A stretch of 64,000 bases of DNA from Thermus albus (GTDB lineage: Bacteria; Deinococcota; Deinococci; Deinococcales; Thermaceae). The stretch covers positions 1 through 64,000 of the forward strand of contig NZ_JAKTNR010000008.1 of the NCBI RefSeq assembly GCF_022760855.1. Reading direction: 5' to 3'. Under the pieces are notes generated by a model, which saw only the letters and a list, made by a program, of their open reading frames with translations, was not told where the DNA came from and ran no database searches. Position 1 is the stretch's first letter. Each line of letters opens with the position of its first letter. This document shows positions 48,474 to 55,950 of the stretch, one piece after another. A program made the position numbers and the translations under genes.

Positions 48474-49607
48474 CTAACCGATGTCCAGCACCCATCCCCG
48501 CCGCTCCTCCTCCAGGAGGTGGCGGTAGATGCCCAGGGTGATGTTCGGGTTTGCGTGGCCCATGCGCTCGGCCACCAGCTCCACGGGAGCCCCGTGGGCG
48601 AGGAGGAGGGAGCCGTAGGTGTGGCGGAGGTCGTGGACCCGCACCTGGGGGAGCCCGAGCCGGGCGAGGAGCCTGCGAAGGAGGTGGTCGGGAGCGTCCG
48701 GATGGACGGGCTGGGAGGGGTCCCGCCCCGGGAAGAGCCAGCTCCTCCGCACCTCCTCCTCGCTGAGCCCCTGGACGCTCTCCCGGTAGGCCCTCAGGCG
48801 CTCCAGGGTGGTGGGGGGGATCGGGACCGAGCGGTAGCCAGAGGAAGTCTTCGGTTCGGATATGACTCCCTTCCCGCCCACCTTCGCCCACGCCCGGCGC
48901 ACGTGGAGCACCCCCTCCTCGAGGTCCACGTCCTCCCATCTGAGCCCGAGCGCTTCTCCCCGACGGAGCCCGCAGGTGAGCATGAGCCGGAGGGCGAGGG
49001 CGAGGGGGGAGGGGTGCTCGTCCAGCGCGGCGAGGAGCCTCCTGGCCTCCTCGGGCTGGAGGGTGCGGCCAGGCGACTTCCGGGCTGGCCCCTTCACCTG
49101 CACGGGGGCCACGGGGTTGCGGTGGATGAGCTCCATCCGCACGGCGTCCTCAAAGACGGCGTGGAGGAGCCAGCGGATGTTCTTCATGGCGTGCGGGGTG
49201 AGCCTGAGCCCGTCCAGGTGCCGCCGGACGTGGAGGGGTTGGACGCTCTGGAGCCGCATGCGCCCAAAGCGGTCGTGAGCCGTGGGGTCCCTGAGGGAGG
49301 GTATGGCCTTCGCCAGGTGGTAGCGGTAGCTCTCCAGGGTGCGGGGGCGAACCTCCGCCGCCTTGCGCTTGAGCCAGTCCTCGGCCCAGTCCCGCACGCT
49401 GATTTGCGTGGGCTCGGAGAGGAGCCCCCGGTAGCGCTGGACCTGGAGCTCGGCGAGCTTGCGGGCCACTTCCTGGCGGGTCCTGCCGTAGACCACCTTC
49501 CGCCGGGGGTTCCCGCGAGGGGTGTAGCCGATGGTGACGGCCCCGACCCAGAGCCCGTCCCGCCGCTGGTAGATGGAGCCCTCTCCTGGGGGGCGCTTGC
49601 GGGTCAT
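48474..49607 (-). CDS. int: Tyrosine-family phage integrase
   Basis: A 377-residue site-specific recombinase. The catalytic residues are Arg215 (CGLRRGEAL), Lys253 (EPKTSSG), His326 and Arg329 (HDLRHT), His351 (MGHANP) and the nucleophile Tyr361 (GIYRHL). The N-terminal part has an arm-binding region (about 1-60, starting with the GSIYQRRDGLW motif) and a SAM-like core-binding domain (about 70-165). Its ATG overlaps the stop of the next upstream leftward gene, tying it to the repressor transcript. Confidence 0.95.
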   Translation of the reverse strand: MTRKRPPGEGSIYQRRDGLWVGAVTIGYTPRGNPRRKVVYGRTRQEVARKLAELQVQRYRGLLSEPTQISVRDWAEDWLKRKAAEVRPRTLESYRYHLAKAIPSLRDPTAHDRFGRMRLQSVQPLHVRRHLDGLRLTPHAMKNIRWLLHAVFEDAVRMELIHRNPVAPVQVKGPARKSPGRTLQPEEARRLLAALDEHPSPLALALRLMLTCGLRRGEALGLRWEDVDLEEGVLHVRRAWAKVGGKGVISEPKTSSGYRSVPIPPTTLERLRAYRESVQGLSEEEVRRSWLFPGRDPSQPVHPDAPDHLLRRLLARLGLPQVRVHDLRHTYGSLLLAHGAPVELVAERMGHANPNITLGIYRHLLEEERRGWVLDIG

Positions 49608-50260
49608 TGCTGGAACAGCTTTAGCGGCACCTCATCCTCTTTCACCCCAGAGCCAAGATGGTAGAGGATGAAGAGTCTTTCCATGGACTGCAGCTCATCT
49701 TTTTGGAAGACGAAGTTATAGATGTTGCTACCCTTCCAAATACACCCACCTTTGGAGCAATCTAGCGACCATCTACTGGGGTCGCCAACGATTTTAGAAG
49801 CGGGGAGCACACGAGCAACCTCTTCACCATCCTTGTTGCGTATAGAGAGAGCCACAGCCCACTCTTGGGCATACTTGAGCTCCCTAATCTCCCCACTCAA
49901 AACGAGAACGGCAGTTTGCTGGAGAGCGGTCAACCCAGCATAACTTTTAGGCTTCAATGAACGCGCTTGTGAAAGGCATCGGAGGTACACCTGCGCTAGT
50001 GGTGGTTGGAGTTCAACACTCAGCCGAGCTATACGCAGTTTATCCAAAGGGTCTAGCTTCGCGCTGGCCTGGTAGACGTACTTTAAACCTTGGACTAAGC
50101 CAAAAAGGAGGTCCTTCTTTTCCCCGTTTTCGTACCCCTTGTCGCAAGCTTGGTTAATGCGTTGCTCATCGGGGATGAAAACATCCAACCAAGTTGCAGC
50201 CTGGCCTAGGGATAAGCCGACTAAAGCTCCCAAGAAAACAGTGAACCTTTTGAGCACCAT
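49604..50260 (-). CDS. Exported prophage protein, possible lysogenic-conversion gene
   Basis: A 218-residue protein with a signal peptide ([19 protein letters not shown], then QAATWLDVF). The mature part has paired cysteines (CDKGY, RCLSQ, DCSKGGCIW) that could form disulfides outside the cytoplasm. No family is recognised. GC content is visibly lower than in neighbours. ATG 50260 is preferred for its SD (GGAGG, 5-nt spacing). It is placed between the repressor and integrase genes and probably transcribed in the lysogen, so it may alter the host surface. Confidence 0.65.
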   Translation of the reverse strand: MVLKRFTVFLGALVGLSLGQAATWLDVFIPDEQRINQACDKGYENGEKKDLLFGLVQGLKYVYQASAKLDPLDKLRIARLSVELQPPLAQVYLRCLSQARSLKPKSYAGLTALQQTAVLVLSGEIRELKYAQEWAVALSIRNKDGEEVARVLPASKIVGDPSRWSLDCSKGGCIWKGSNIYNFVFQKDELQSMERLFILYHLGSGVKEDEVPLKLFQQ

Positions 50261-50269
50261 GCCCACCTC

Positions 50270-50926
50270 CTACATCTTCCGCACCAGGGTGGCCGCCACC
50301 CCGAGTACGCGGTCGTGCTCGGTTAGGGGAACGGGAGGGTGGTCCGGGTTGTCGGAGTAGAGGTACCAGGAGCCGTTGTAGCGCTGGAGGCGCTTGACGA
50401 TAACCCCGTCCCAGTGCACGTGCACCGCCACGATGCGCCCGGGCTCCGGGGCTCCCCCCGTCCAGAAGACCACGATGTCCCCGTCCCGAAGCGTGGGCTC
50501 CATGGAGTCTCCCTTGACCCGCACGGCGAAGAGCTCTTCCTCCCGCTTGCCCCTGAGCTCGGGGATGTGGAGGGTGATGTATTCCGCGCCCTCGTTCCAC
50601 ATCGGCGGCCCAGCCCCGGCGTCTATGACAGGAATACGATACCGCACCACGGGGATGGACCCGGGGATTTCCGCACCAGGAAGCTGAATGCCGGTTTCGC
50701 GGGAGAACTCCTCGGGGGTCCATTGGAGGACCCGGAGAAGCCGGTTGAACGCCTCCGGGTCCTTAGCCCAGAGATAGCGGATGGCGTTCTCGGGGTCAGG
50801 GAGGACCTGGGTCGCCAGCCACGAAGCGCTACGCCCTACCATGCGGCTCACCTTTGGCTGTGATAGCCCCAGCTCGCGGATGCGCTTGCGAATAGCCATA
50901 GCGGCTTTCTCTTCTGTAGCCACCAC
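50270..50926 (-). CDS. LexA/CI-like S24 phage repressor
   Basis: A 218-residue repressor. The N-terminal HTH (about 8-45, with LSQPKVSRMVGRSASWLATQ) precedes an S24 peptidase domain with Ser141 (KGDSMEPTL) and Lys178 (VIVKRL). An Ala-Gly pair in IDAGAGPP, near 103-106, is a likely autocleavage site, so induction through RecA is expected. The GTG at 50926 begins the leftward lysogeny transcript. It should bind the inverted repeats at 50,942-51,011. Confidence 0.9.
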   Translation of the reverse strand: MVATEEKAAMAIRKRIRELGLSQPKVSRMVGRSASWLATQVLPDPENAIRYLWAKDPEAFNRLLRVLQWTPEEFSRETGIQLPGAEIPGSIPVVRYRIPVIDAGAGPPMWNEGAEYITLHIPELRGKREEELFAVRVKGDSMEPTLRDGDIVVFWTGGAPEPGRIVAVHVHWDGVIVKRLQRYNGSWYLYSDNPDHPPVPLTEHDRVLGVAATLVRKM

Positions 50927-50941
50927 TTTGCCACCCCCTCG

Positions 50942-50960
50942 GTGTTAGCATAGCTAACAC
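50942..50960. promoter_or_regulatory. Operator between repressor and Cro genes
   Basis: A perfect 8-bp inverted repeat GTGTTAGC-ATA-GCTAACAC, just upstream of the repressor start. A reverse-strand TATGCT lies within it, a possible -10 for the repressor gene, which would permit autoregulation. Confidence 0.75.
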
Positions 50961-50973
50961 TCTGTCAGGGGTG

Positions 50974-51002
50974 TTGACTATTCGGCCAGGCTGTGCTAGC
51001 AT
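50974..51002 (+). promoter_or_regulatory. Rightward early promoter
   Basis: TTGACT (50974-50979), a 17-bp spacer and TAGCAT (50997-51002). The -10 lies in the operator copy at 50,993-51,011. Transcription should start near 51,009, just before the ATG at 51013. Confidence 0.7.
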
Positions 51003-51011
51003 GGCTGACAG
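50993..51011. promoter_or_regulatory. Second operator at the Cro promoter
   Basis: An imperfect inverted repeat GTGCTAGC-ATG-GCTGACAG with the same 3-nt spacing as the 50,942 site. It overlaps the -10 and the first transcribed bases, so its occupancy would block rightward early transcription. Confidence 0.6.
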
Positions 51012-51012
51012 G

Positions 51013-51240
51013 ATGACGGCAACGGACCTGGCAACCCTGATTAGGGTCAAGCGAGCGGAGAAGCGCTGGAGCCAGGCGGATTTGGCAGCCAAGGCTGGCG
51101 TCTCCCGCTCGCTCGTTGCGTATGTGGAGAATGGCGGTCGCCCCAGCATCAGCACTCTAAAAAAGCTGGCGACTGCGTTGGGTATTTCTGTGTCCGAGCT
51201 GTCAGCAGTATTGCTGACAGAGGAGGTCCACCATGCCTAA
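51013..51240 (+). CDS. Cro-like HTH protein
   Basis: A 75-residue XRE-family DNA-binding protein, HTH at about 20-45 (WSQADLAAKAGVSRSLVAYVENG, then ISTLKKLATAL). ATG 51013 is preferred to ATG 51001 because the predicted transcription start is near 51,009. First gene of the rightward early operon, divergent from the repressor, so it is the likely Cro counterpart. Confidence 0.8.
   Translation: MTATDLATLIRVKRAEKRWSQADLAAKAGVSRSLVAYVENGGRPSISTLKKLATALGISVSELSAVLLTEEVHHA
51199..51220. repeat. Inverted repeat at the end of the Cro-like gene
   Basis: A 9-bp perfect repeat CTGTCAGCA and TGCTGACAG separated by GTAT. Its GCTGACAG half-site matches that of the operator at 50,993-51,011, with different spacing. 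Could be a third operator or a transcript hairpin before the next gene. Confidence 0.5.
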
Positions 51241-51493
51241 CCCCACGACCACCCCTCAGCCCCTGGGCCACCCCGTGGCCTACAACATCGCCCAGGCGGC
51301 CAGAGTGCTGGGCATCGGGGAACGCACCCTCCGCTACCTCATCCGGGCGGGGCAGATCCGCGTGGCCCGGGTGGGGAGGAGGGTGCTGGTCCCTCACTCG
51401 GCCATCGTGGAGTTTTTAGAACGCGGTGGCGTTGAACAGGTCCTTTACGGCCACGTGGCCGTGAGGAAGGCCAGGGTGGAGGCCCTGGCCTAG
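51233..51493 (+). CDS. Excisionase-like HTH protein
   Basis: An 86-residue protein with a MerR/excisionase-type winged HTH, NIAQAARVLGIGERTLRYLIRAGQI (about 19-43) and a wing VARVGRRVLVPHSAIVEFL. Xis and AlpA-like factors share this fold. It overlaps the Cro-like gene by 8 nt. An alternative role is transcriptional activation of early genes. Confidence 0.75.
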   Translation: MPNPTTTPQPLGHPVAYNIAQAARVLGIGERTLRYLIRAGQIRVARVGRRVLVPHSAIVEFLERGGVEQVLYGHVAVRKARVEALA

Positions 51494-51507
51494 TGGAGGT
51501 GATGCGA

Positions 51508-51810
51508 ATGACTAGACAGGCGCAGGTTCAGTATACCACAGCTCTGCGGCGGGTGCTGGAGAAGTACCCAACCCTTCCCCCTCGGGAGCGCGGGGAGTCC
51601 TGGGAGGCCTATCTCCAGCGCCTGGAGGACCGCCTCCGGGTGCTGGAGTACGCCTGGGGGGACTGGATTGAGTCCCCCCCTAGGCCCGAGCAGTACCTGG
51701 AGGACCCTTACTGGGCCTGGGCGTGGCCGAAGGCCCGGGGGGAAATCTACTTGCTCCGCATGGCTTTGCCGGAGCTTCGGCGGGCCCTCAAGGGAGTGCG
51801 CCATGCGTGA
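51508..51810 (+). CDS. Prophage hypothetical protein
   Basis: A 100-residue, Trp/Tyr-rich helical protein without a recognised domain (WGDWIESPPRPEQYL, ALPELRRALKG). ATG 51508 is 7 nt after GGAGGTG; ATG 51502 is too close. The stop overlaps the next gene. Confidence 0.65.
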   Translation: MTRQAQVQYTTALRRVLEKYPTLPPRERGESWEAYLQRLEDRLRVLEYAWGDWIESPPRPEQYLEDPYWAWAWPKARGEIYLLRMALPELRRALKGVRHA

Positions 51811-52180
51811 TTGGCGCGCCGCATGGTACCAAGCCAACTCCGAGGGACTGGTGGGGCGTCTCAGGGACCTCGCGCGGTCCCGCCCCGAGGCCGCCAGGGC
51901 CCTGGCCACGCGGCTGGAGCGCGAGGGCTGGGGCCTCTGGTGGGAGCTCCTGTGGGACCTCCAGGCCCCCCGGGCCCTCTGCCCCGTGTGCCGGGGGGAG
52001 GGGGTGGTGTGGACGCATCCCATGGCTCGCTCGTGGGAAGTCCCCCAGGACCTCGCGGACGAGTGGTGGCAGGACTGCCACGCATGCGGGGGGGAAGGCC
52101 TGGTGCCCTTCCCCGTTGACGCAGGGGACTACGGGGAGGAAACCCCGTTCCCAATGGCCGAAGAAGGCCAAAGGAGGTAG
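51803..52180 (+). CDS. Prophage small zinc-ribbon protein
   Basis: A 125-residue protein with two CxxCxGxG-like pairs, CPVCRGEG (near 60) and CHACGGEG (near 91), a DnaJ/TraR-like zinc-binding pattern. The N-terminal half is Arg/Trp-rich and helical. Function unknown; a nucleic-acid-binding or regulatory role would fit the early region. ATG overlaps the previous stop by 8 nt. Confidence 0.7.
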   Translation: MRDWRAAWYQANSEGLVGRLRDLARSRPEAARALATRLEREGWGLWWELLWDLQAPRALCPVCRGEGVVWTHPMARSWEVPQDLADEWWQDCHACGGEGLVPFPVDAGDYGEETPFPMAEEGQRR

Positions 52181-52183
52181 ATC

Positions 52184-52759
52184 ATGGGGATCTTTAAAGG
52201 GATGGTCGCGGAAAGGAGCGGCGAGCAGGCGGTTAGGGAGCCTGGGACTTACGAGTTCCAGCTTGTAGAGGTGCAGGCGGGGCTCATGGCGAGCCAGTTC
52301 AGCGAGGAGCCCAAGCCCGCCCTGCGCTTCCTCTTTGAGGACGACGAGGGGCGCCTCTCCGGTCTCGTCAACATCCCCTCCATCGGTAGAACCCCCGATG
52401 GCTCCTACGGGCTCCTCTACAACGAGAAGTCCAAGTTTTGGCAGGTGGTGGGGGCCCTCTGGGGCCGGGCGGTCGGGCCTCAGGACGCGAGCCTCCTGGA
52501 CATGGACATTCCCGGGGTGAACAGACCGGAGGACCTGAAGCGCTTACCTCTCTTCTTCACAGAGGGGCAGGAACCGGTGAAAGGGGTGGTGATTCGCATG
52601 GGCGAGGAGGAGATCACCGCCCCCGGCAGGCCCGTGCTCCTCACCATCGCCACGAAGGAGAAGGGGGACCGGGTGGTGACCAACATCATCCAGTACGCCC
52701 CGGTTCCGAGGAAGCGGGCTCAGAAGGCGGCCCAGAAGGCGGTTGAAGACCTCTGGTAG
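52184..52759 (+). CDS. Prophage protein, possible ssDNA-binding analogue
   Basis: A 191-residue protein. TYEFQLVEVQAGLMASQFSE and FLFEDDEG and YNEKSKFWQVVGALWGRA resemble the pattern of DUF669-type phage proteins often placed beside primase/helicase genes; some bind ssDNA. The C-terminal tail is Lys/Gln-rich (KRAQKAAQKAVEDLW) with acidic end residues, as in SSBs. The identification is by pattern, not alignment. Confidence 0.55.
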   Translation: MGIFKGMVAERSGEQAVREPGTYEFQLVEVQAGLMASQFSEEPKPALRFLFEDDEGRLSGLVNIPSIGRTPDGSYGLLYNEKSKFWQVVGALWGRAVGPQDASLLDMDIPGVNRPEDLKRLPLFFTEGQEPVKGVVIRMGEEEITAPGRPVLLTIATKEKGDRVVTNIIQYAPVPRKRAQKAAQKAVEDLW

Positions 52760-52767
52760 GAGGAGCC

Positions 52768-53394
52768 ATGGCCCACCGCGCCCTGTACGACCCGACCCCG
52801 GAGGAGTGGCGCTACTACTCCTTCTCCCCCACGGCGGTGCGGTGGGCCAGGGTCGCCCTCGAGGCGGAGGGGTACGAGGTGGAAGCGCACGCCGCCCTGC
52901 TGGAGTTCGGCGTCCTCCTGGCGGCGTGGCACCCCGAGAAGGGGACCGGATTCCTCCTGGACGTCTACGATGTGAACCTCGTGGCGCACCACGGCCCCGA
53001 AGCCCTCAGGAAGGGGCTCGTCCGGGGCTACGCCGCCAACCACGTCCGGGAGGACGAGCCCGGCTACCACATCCGCCGCTACGCCGAGGCGGCCCTGGCT
53101 CGCATCGTCAACGAGTTCGCCCGCGAGGCCACGCCGGGGAACCGCAACAACGCCCTGAACCGCATGGCCTACCAGCTCGGGCGGCTGGTGGGTGGTGGGC
53201 TCATCACCGAGGAGGAGGCGAGGGCGCTCATTTTCGGGGAGGCCGAGAAGGTCTTCCAGCCCTCCGAGCGCGCCGAGGTGGAGGGGACGGTCCGGTCGGG
53301 CCTCGAGGCCGGGAAGCGGAAGCCCGCCCCGCGCCCTGAGCGCCTGCTCGGCCTCAAGCCCAGGAAGGGGGTGGTGCCGCCGTGGAGAGTGTGA
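52768..53394 (+). CDS. Primase C-terminal-like replication protein
   Basis: A 208-residue protein. EATPGNRNNALNRMAYQLGR, LVGGGLITEEEARALI and VEGTVRSGLEAGKRKP match the C-terminal domain attached to many phage/plasmid bifunctional primase-polymerases. The catalytic primase part is missing; the N-terminal half lacks recognisable AEP metal motifs. It may act with the next gene's product as a split primase. The last codons overlap that gene by 13 nt. Confidence 0.65.
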   Translation: MAHRALYDPTPEEWRYYSFSPTAVRWARVALEAEGYEVEAHAALLEFGVLLAAWHPEKGTGFLLDVYDVNLVAHHGPEALRKGLVRGYAANHVREDEPGYHIRRYAEAALARIVNEFAREATPGNRNNALNRMAYQLGRLVGGGLITEEEARALIFGEAEKVFQPSERAEVEGTVRSGLEAGKRKPAPRPERLLGLKPRKGVVPPWRV

Positions 53395-54344
53395 GCCTCG
53401 CCCCTCCGCCCCGCTTGAGCCGGGAGGAAGCCCTGAGCAGGGTGCAGGAGTGGATCCCGGGGGTGGAGCGCGTCCTCTGCATCCAGAGCACCCCCCGCCA
53501 GTACGTCCTCGTCCTGGGAGGCGGGCAGAAGGTGGACATCGGGAGCGTGGAGAGCCTGGCGAGCCAGCGGAAGGTGCGGGTGCGGGTGGCGGAGGTCCTA
53601 AAAGTGCTCCCCCGCTGGCTGGACCAGCGCTACTGGGACGACATGGCCCAGGCCATCATGGATGCCTCGGAGGACGTGGACGCCCCCGAGGCGGAGGAGT
53701 TGGACCTTCTCCGGGCTTGGTTAGAGGCCTACCTGGATGAACGCTCACCGGCCCGGGAGGACGACCCCCAAGCCTGGGAGAGCCACTTCCGGATGGAGTT
53801 ACCCCTCTACTGGAAGGGCGACCTCGCCATAAACGCCACGAACTTCGCCTCCTGGGTGGGAGACCGGAGGGGGCACCGCATCCGCCCCAGGGAGATGGCC
53901 CTCCTCCTAAGGCGCTACGGGGCGGAGCCGGTGAAGGTCCAGCGGTGGAGGAACTCGGGGGCGAACCGGAGCCGGCGGTACTGGGCCATCCCGGCCTCCC
54001 TCCTGCCCCCCGAGTGGGTGCCCTCCGAGGAAGAGGCTAATGAGAACACCTTCTCGTCTAGTCAGATAACCGGAAGCGTTGAGCCATCTGACTATGCGAG
54101 AAACGCCCTCCAGAACGGCGAAAGTGAGGGGTCTAGTCACATAGTCAGAGAAGTGAATCCCCCGGACAACTCGCCAACATCTGACTATGTGACTAGAGAG
54201 CCAATAAAGCCCGTGCAGAACGGGGTTCCTGGCCTAGTCAGATACCTACAGGCATCTGACTATGTGACTAGAACACCGGAGAAAGATTTCTCAACCGAAG
54301 AGGAGGGGGAGGTGCTAAGCGATGAAGGGGTTGACTGGTTCTAG
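53382..54344 (+). CDS. Putative phage replication initiator
   Basis: A 320-residue protein. An N-terminal mixed domain, a middle acidic helical part (LPRWLDQRYWDDMAQAIMDA, then PEAEELDLLRAWLEAYL) and a basic winged-helix-like stretch (INATNFASWVGDRRGHRIRP, RSRRYWAIPASL) suggest DNA binding. Residues from about 225 are low-complexity, with repeated SDYVTR-type peptides encoded by the DNA repeats at 54,058-54,271. The layout, an origin inside the initiator gene, recalls lambda O. Initiator role is inferred. Confidence 0.55.
   Translation: MESVSLAPPPRLSREEALSRVQEWIPGVERVLCIQSTPRQYVLVLGGGQKVDIGSVESLASQRKVRVRVAEVLKVLPRWLDQRYWDDMAQAIMDASEDVDAPEAEELDLLRAWLEAYLDERSPAREDDPQAWESHFRMELPLYWKGDLAINATNFASWVGDRRGHRIRPREMALLLRRYGAEPVKVQRWRNSGANRSRRYWAIPASLLPPEWVPSEEEANENTFSSSQITGSVEPSDYARNALQNGESEGSSHIVREVNPPDNSPTSDYVTREPIKPVQNGVPGLVRYLQASDYVTRTPEKDFSTEEEGEVLSDEGVDWF
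54058..54271. repeat. TGACTA iterons, candidate prophage origin
   Basis: Six repeat blocks. Two perfect copies of an 18-mer of the form ATCTGACTA-TGTGACTAG (54179-54196, 54254-54271), one inverted 17/18 copy (54133-54149), one partial (54086-54099) and two short inverted forms CTAGTCAGAT (54058-54067, 54234-54243). That gives nine TGACTA hexamers, in both orientations, with an 8-bp period in full copies. Local GC is lower than around. They lie in the 3' third of the putative initiator gene. Confidence 0.75.
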
Positions 54345-55950
54345 CCGCCTCCGGGTCTACGGGCCGCCCGGGACGGGGAAGACCACGTGGCTCAAGGACG
54401 AGGTGGAGCGGCTCCTCCGCTCCGGCGTACCCGGGGAGGAGATCGCCGTGTGCTCTTTCTCCCGGGCGGCGTTCCGCGAGTTTGCCTCCAGGCTCGCCGG
54501 GCAGGTGCCTGAGGACAACCTCGGGACCATCCACAGCCTGGCCTACCGGGCCATCGGAAGGCCTCCTCTGGCCCTGACGAAGGACGCCCTGAGCGACTGG
54601 AACCGCCGGGTGCCCGACACCTGGCGCGTGACCCCGAGGGTGGACGGGAGGGGGGCGGACCTCCTGGACGTCATGGACCCCTACGAGGACGAGGACTCGA
54701 GGCCCCCCGGGGACAAGCTCTACGACCGGGTGGCCTACCTCCGGAACACCCTCGCCCCCATGGCGGCCTGGAGCGAGGAGGAAAGGGCCTTCTTCCAGAC
54801 CTGGAAGGCCTGGATGAACGCTAAGGAGCTTGTGGACTTCCCCGGGATGCTGGAAATGGCCCTGGCGAAGCCCGGCGGCCTCGGAGCGCGCTTCCTCCTG
54901 GTAGACGAGGCCCAGGACCTCACCCCGCTCCAGCTCCTCCTGGTGGAGAAGTGGGCCCAAGGGGCTCGGCTCGCCCTGGTGGGGGACGACGACCAGGCCA
55001 TCTACGGCTTCATGGGGGCGGACGGGGCCTCGTTTCTCGGGGTCCCGGTGGAAGACGAGCTTGTCCTAGGTCAATCCTACCGCGTCCCCGCCAGGGTGCA
55101 ACGGGTGGCGGAGGCCGTCATCCGCCGGGCGCAGAACCGGGCCCCGAAGCGCTACGCCCCCCGTGGGGACGAGGGAGAGGTGCGCCTCCTCTGGGTGCCT
55201 CCAGAGGCCCCCTACCACGCCGTGGCGGACGCCATAGAGCGGGTGAACAGGGGGGAAAGCGTTCTCTTCCTCGCCACGGCCAAGTACCTCCTGGAGGAGC
55301 TGAAGGCGGAACTCCTTCTCCGGGGCGAACCCTACGCCAACCCTTATGCCCCGCACCGCCACGCTTTCAACCTCTTCCCCCAGGGAGCGAGGAGCGCCTG
55401 GGAGAAGGCGCGGAGCTTCCTCTTCCCCAACCGCATCGCGGCGGACGTGAAGGCGTGGACCAAGCACGTGAGCTCCAAGGTCTTCGCCGTGAAGGGGGAG
55501 GAGGCGAGGCGGTACATAGAGAGCTTCCCGGACGAGGAGAAGGTGGGGGACGACCACCCCATCTGGAACGTCTTCCGCCCGGAGCACCGTCCGCACGCCG
55601 TGGGGCGGGACGTGTCCTGGCTCCTGGACCACCTCCTCGGGAACGCCCCCAAGACCATGCGCCAGAGCCTCATGGTGGCCCTGAAGAGCCCGGAGGCGGT
55701 CCTCCAGGGCAGGGCTAGGGTGTGGATCGGAACGATCCACAGCGTGAAGGGCGGCGAAGCGGACTGGGTGTACGTCTGGCCTGGGTACACGAGAAAGGCG
55801 GCTAGGGAGCACCCGGACCAGCTACACAGGCTCTTCTACGTGGCCGCCACCCGGGCGAGGAAGGGGCTCGTGCTCATGGACCAGGGGAAGGCCCCGCACG
55901 CCTACCCCTGGCCCGCCGTGAGGGAAGAGGTGGAGGTGGACGTATGGTGA
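54322..55950 (+). CDS. Prophage UvrD-like SF1 helicase
   Basis: A 542-residue SF1 helicase, shorter and divergent from chromosomal UvrD. Walker A is GPPGTGKT (14-21), motif II LVDEAQDLTP near 200, motif III GDDDQAIYGFMGAD, and motif VI LHRLFYVAATRARKGL near the end. Probably the replication-fork or recombination helicase of the phage. It overlaps the initiator gene by 23 nt and the next gene by 7 nt. Confidence 0.9.
   Translation: MKGLTGSSRLRVYGPPGTGKTTWLKDEVERLLRSGVPGEEIAVCSFSRAAFREFASRLAGQVPEDNLGTIHSLAYRAIGRPPLALTKDALSDWNRRVPDTWRVTPRVDGRGADLLDVMDPYEDEDSRPPGDKLYDRVAYLRNTLAPMAAWSEEERAFFQTWKAWMNAKELVDFPGMLEMALAKPGGLGARFLLVDEAQDLTPLQLLLVEKWAQGARLALVGDDDQAIYGFMGADGASFLGVPVEDELVLGQSYRVPARVQRVAEAVIRRAQNRAPKRYAPRGDEGEVRLLWVPPEAPYHAVADAIERVNRGESVLFLATAKYLLEELKAELLLRGEPYANPYAPHRHAFNLFPQGARSAWEKARSFLFPNRIAADVKAWTKHVSSKVFAVKGEEARRYIESFPDEEKVGDDHPIWNVFRPEHRPHAVGRDVSWLLDHLLGNAPKTMRQSLMVALKSPEAVLQGRARVWIGTIHSVKGGEADWVYVWPGYTRKAAREHPDQLHRLFYVAATRARKGLVLMDQGKAPHAYPWPAVREEVEVDVW

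Noticed and set aside
47796-49664. A 622-codon frame running through tRNA-Ala and antisense to the integrase gene
   Set aside because: It would translate the tRNA and the attL hairpin; the integrase catalytic residues on the other strand are complete.
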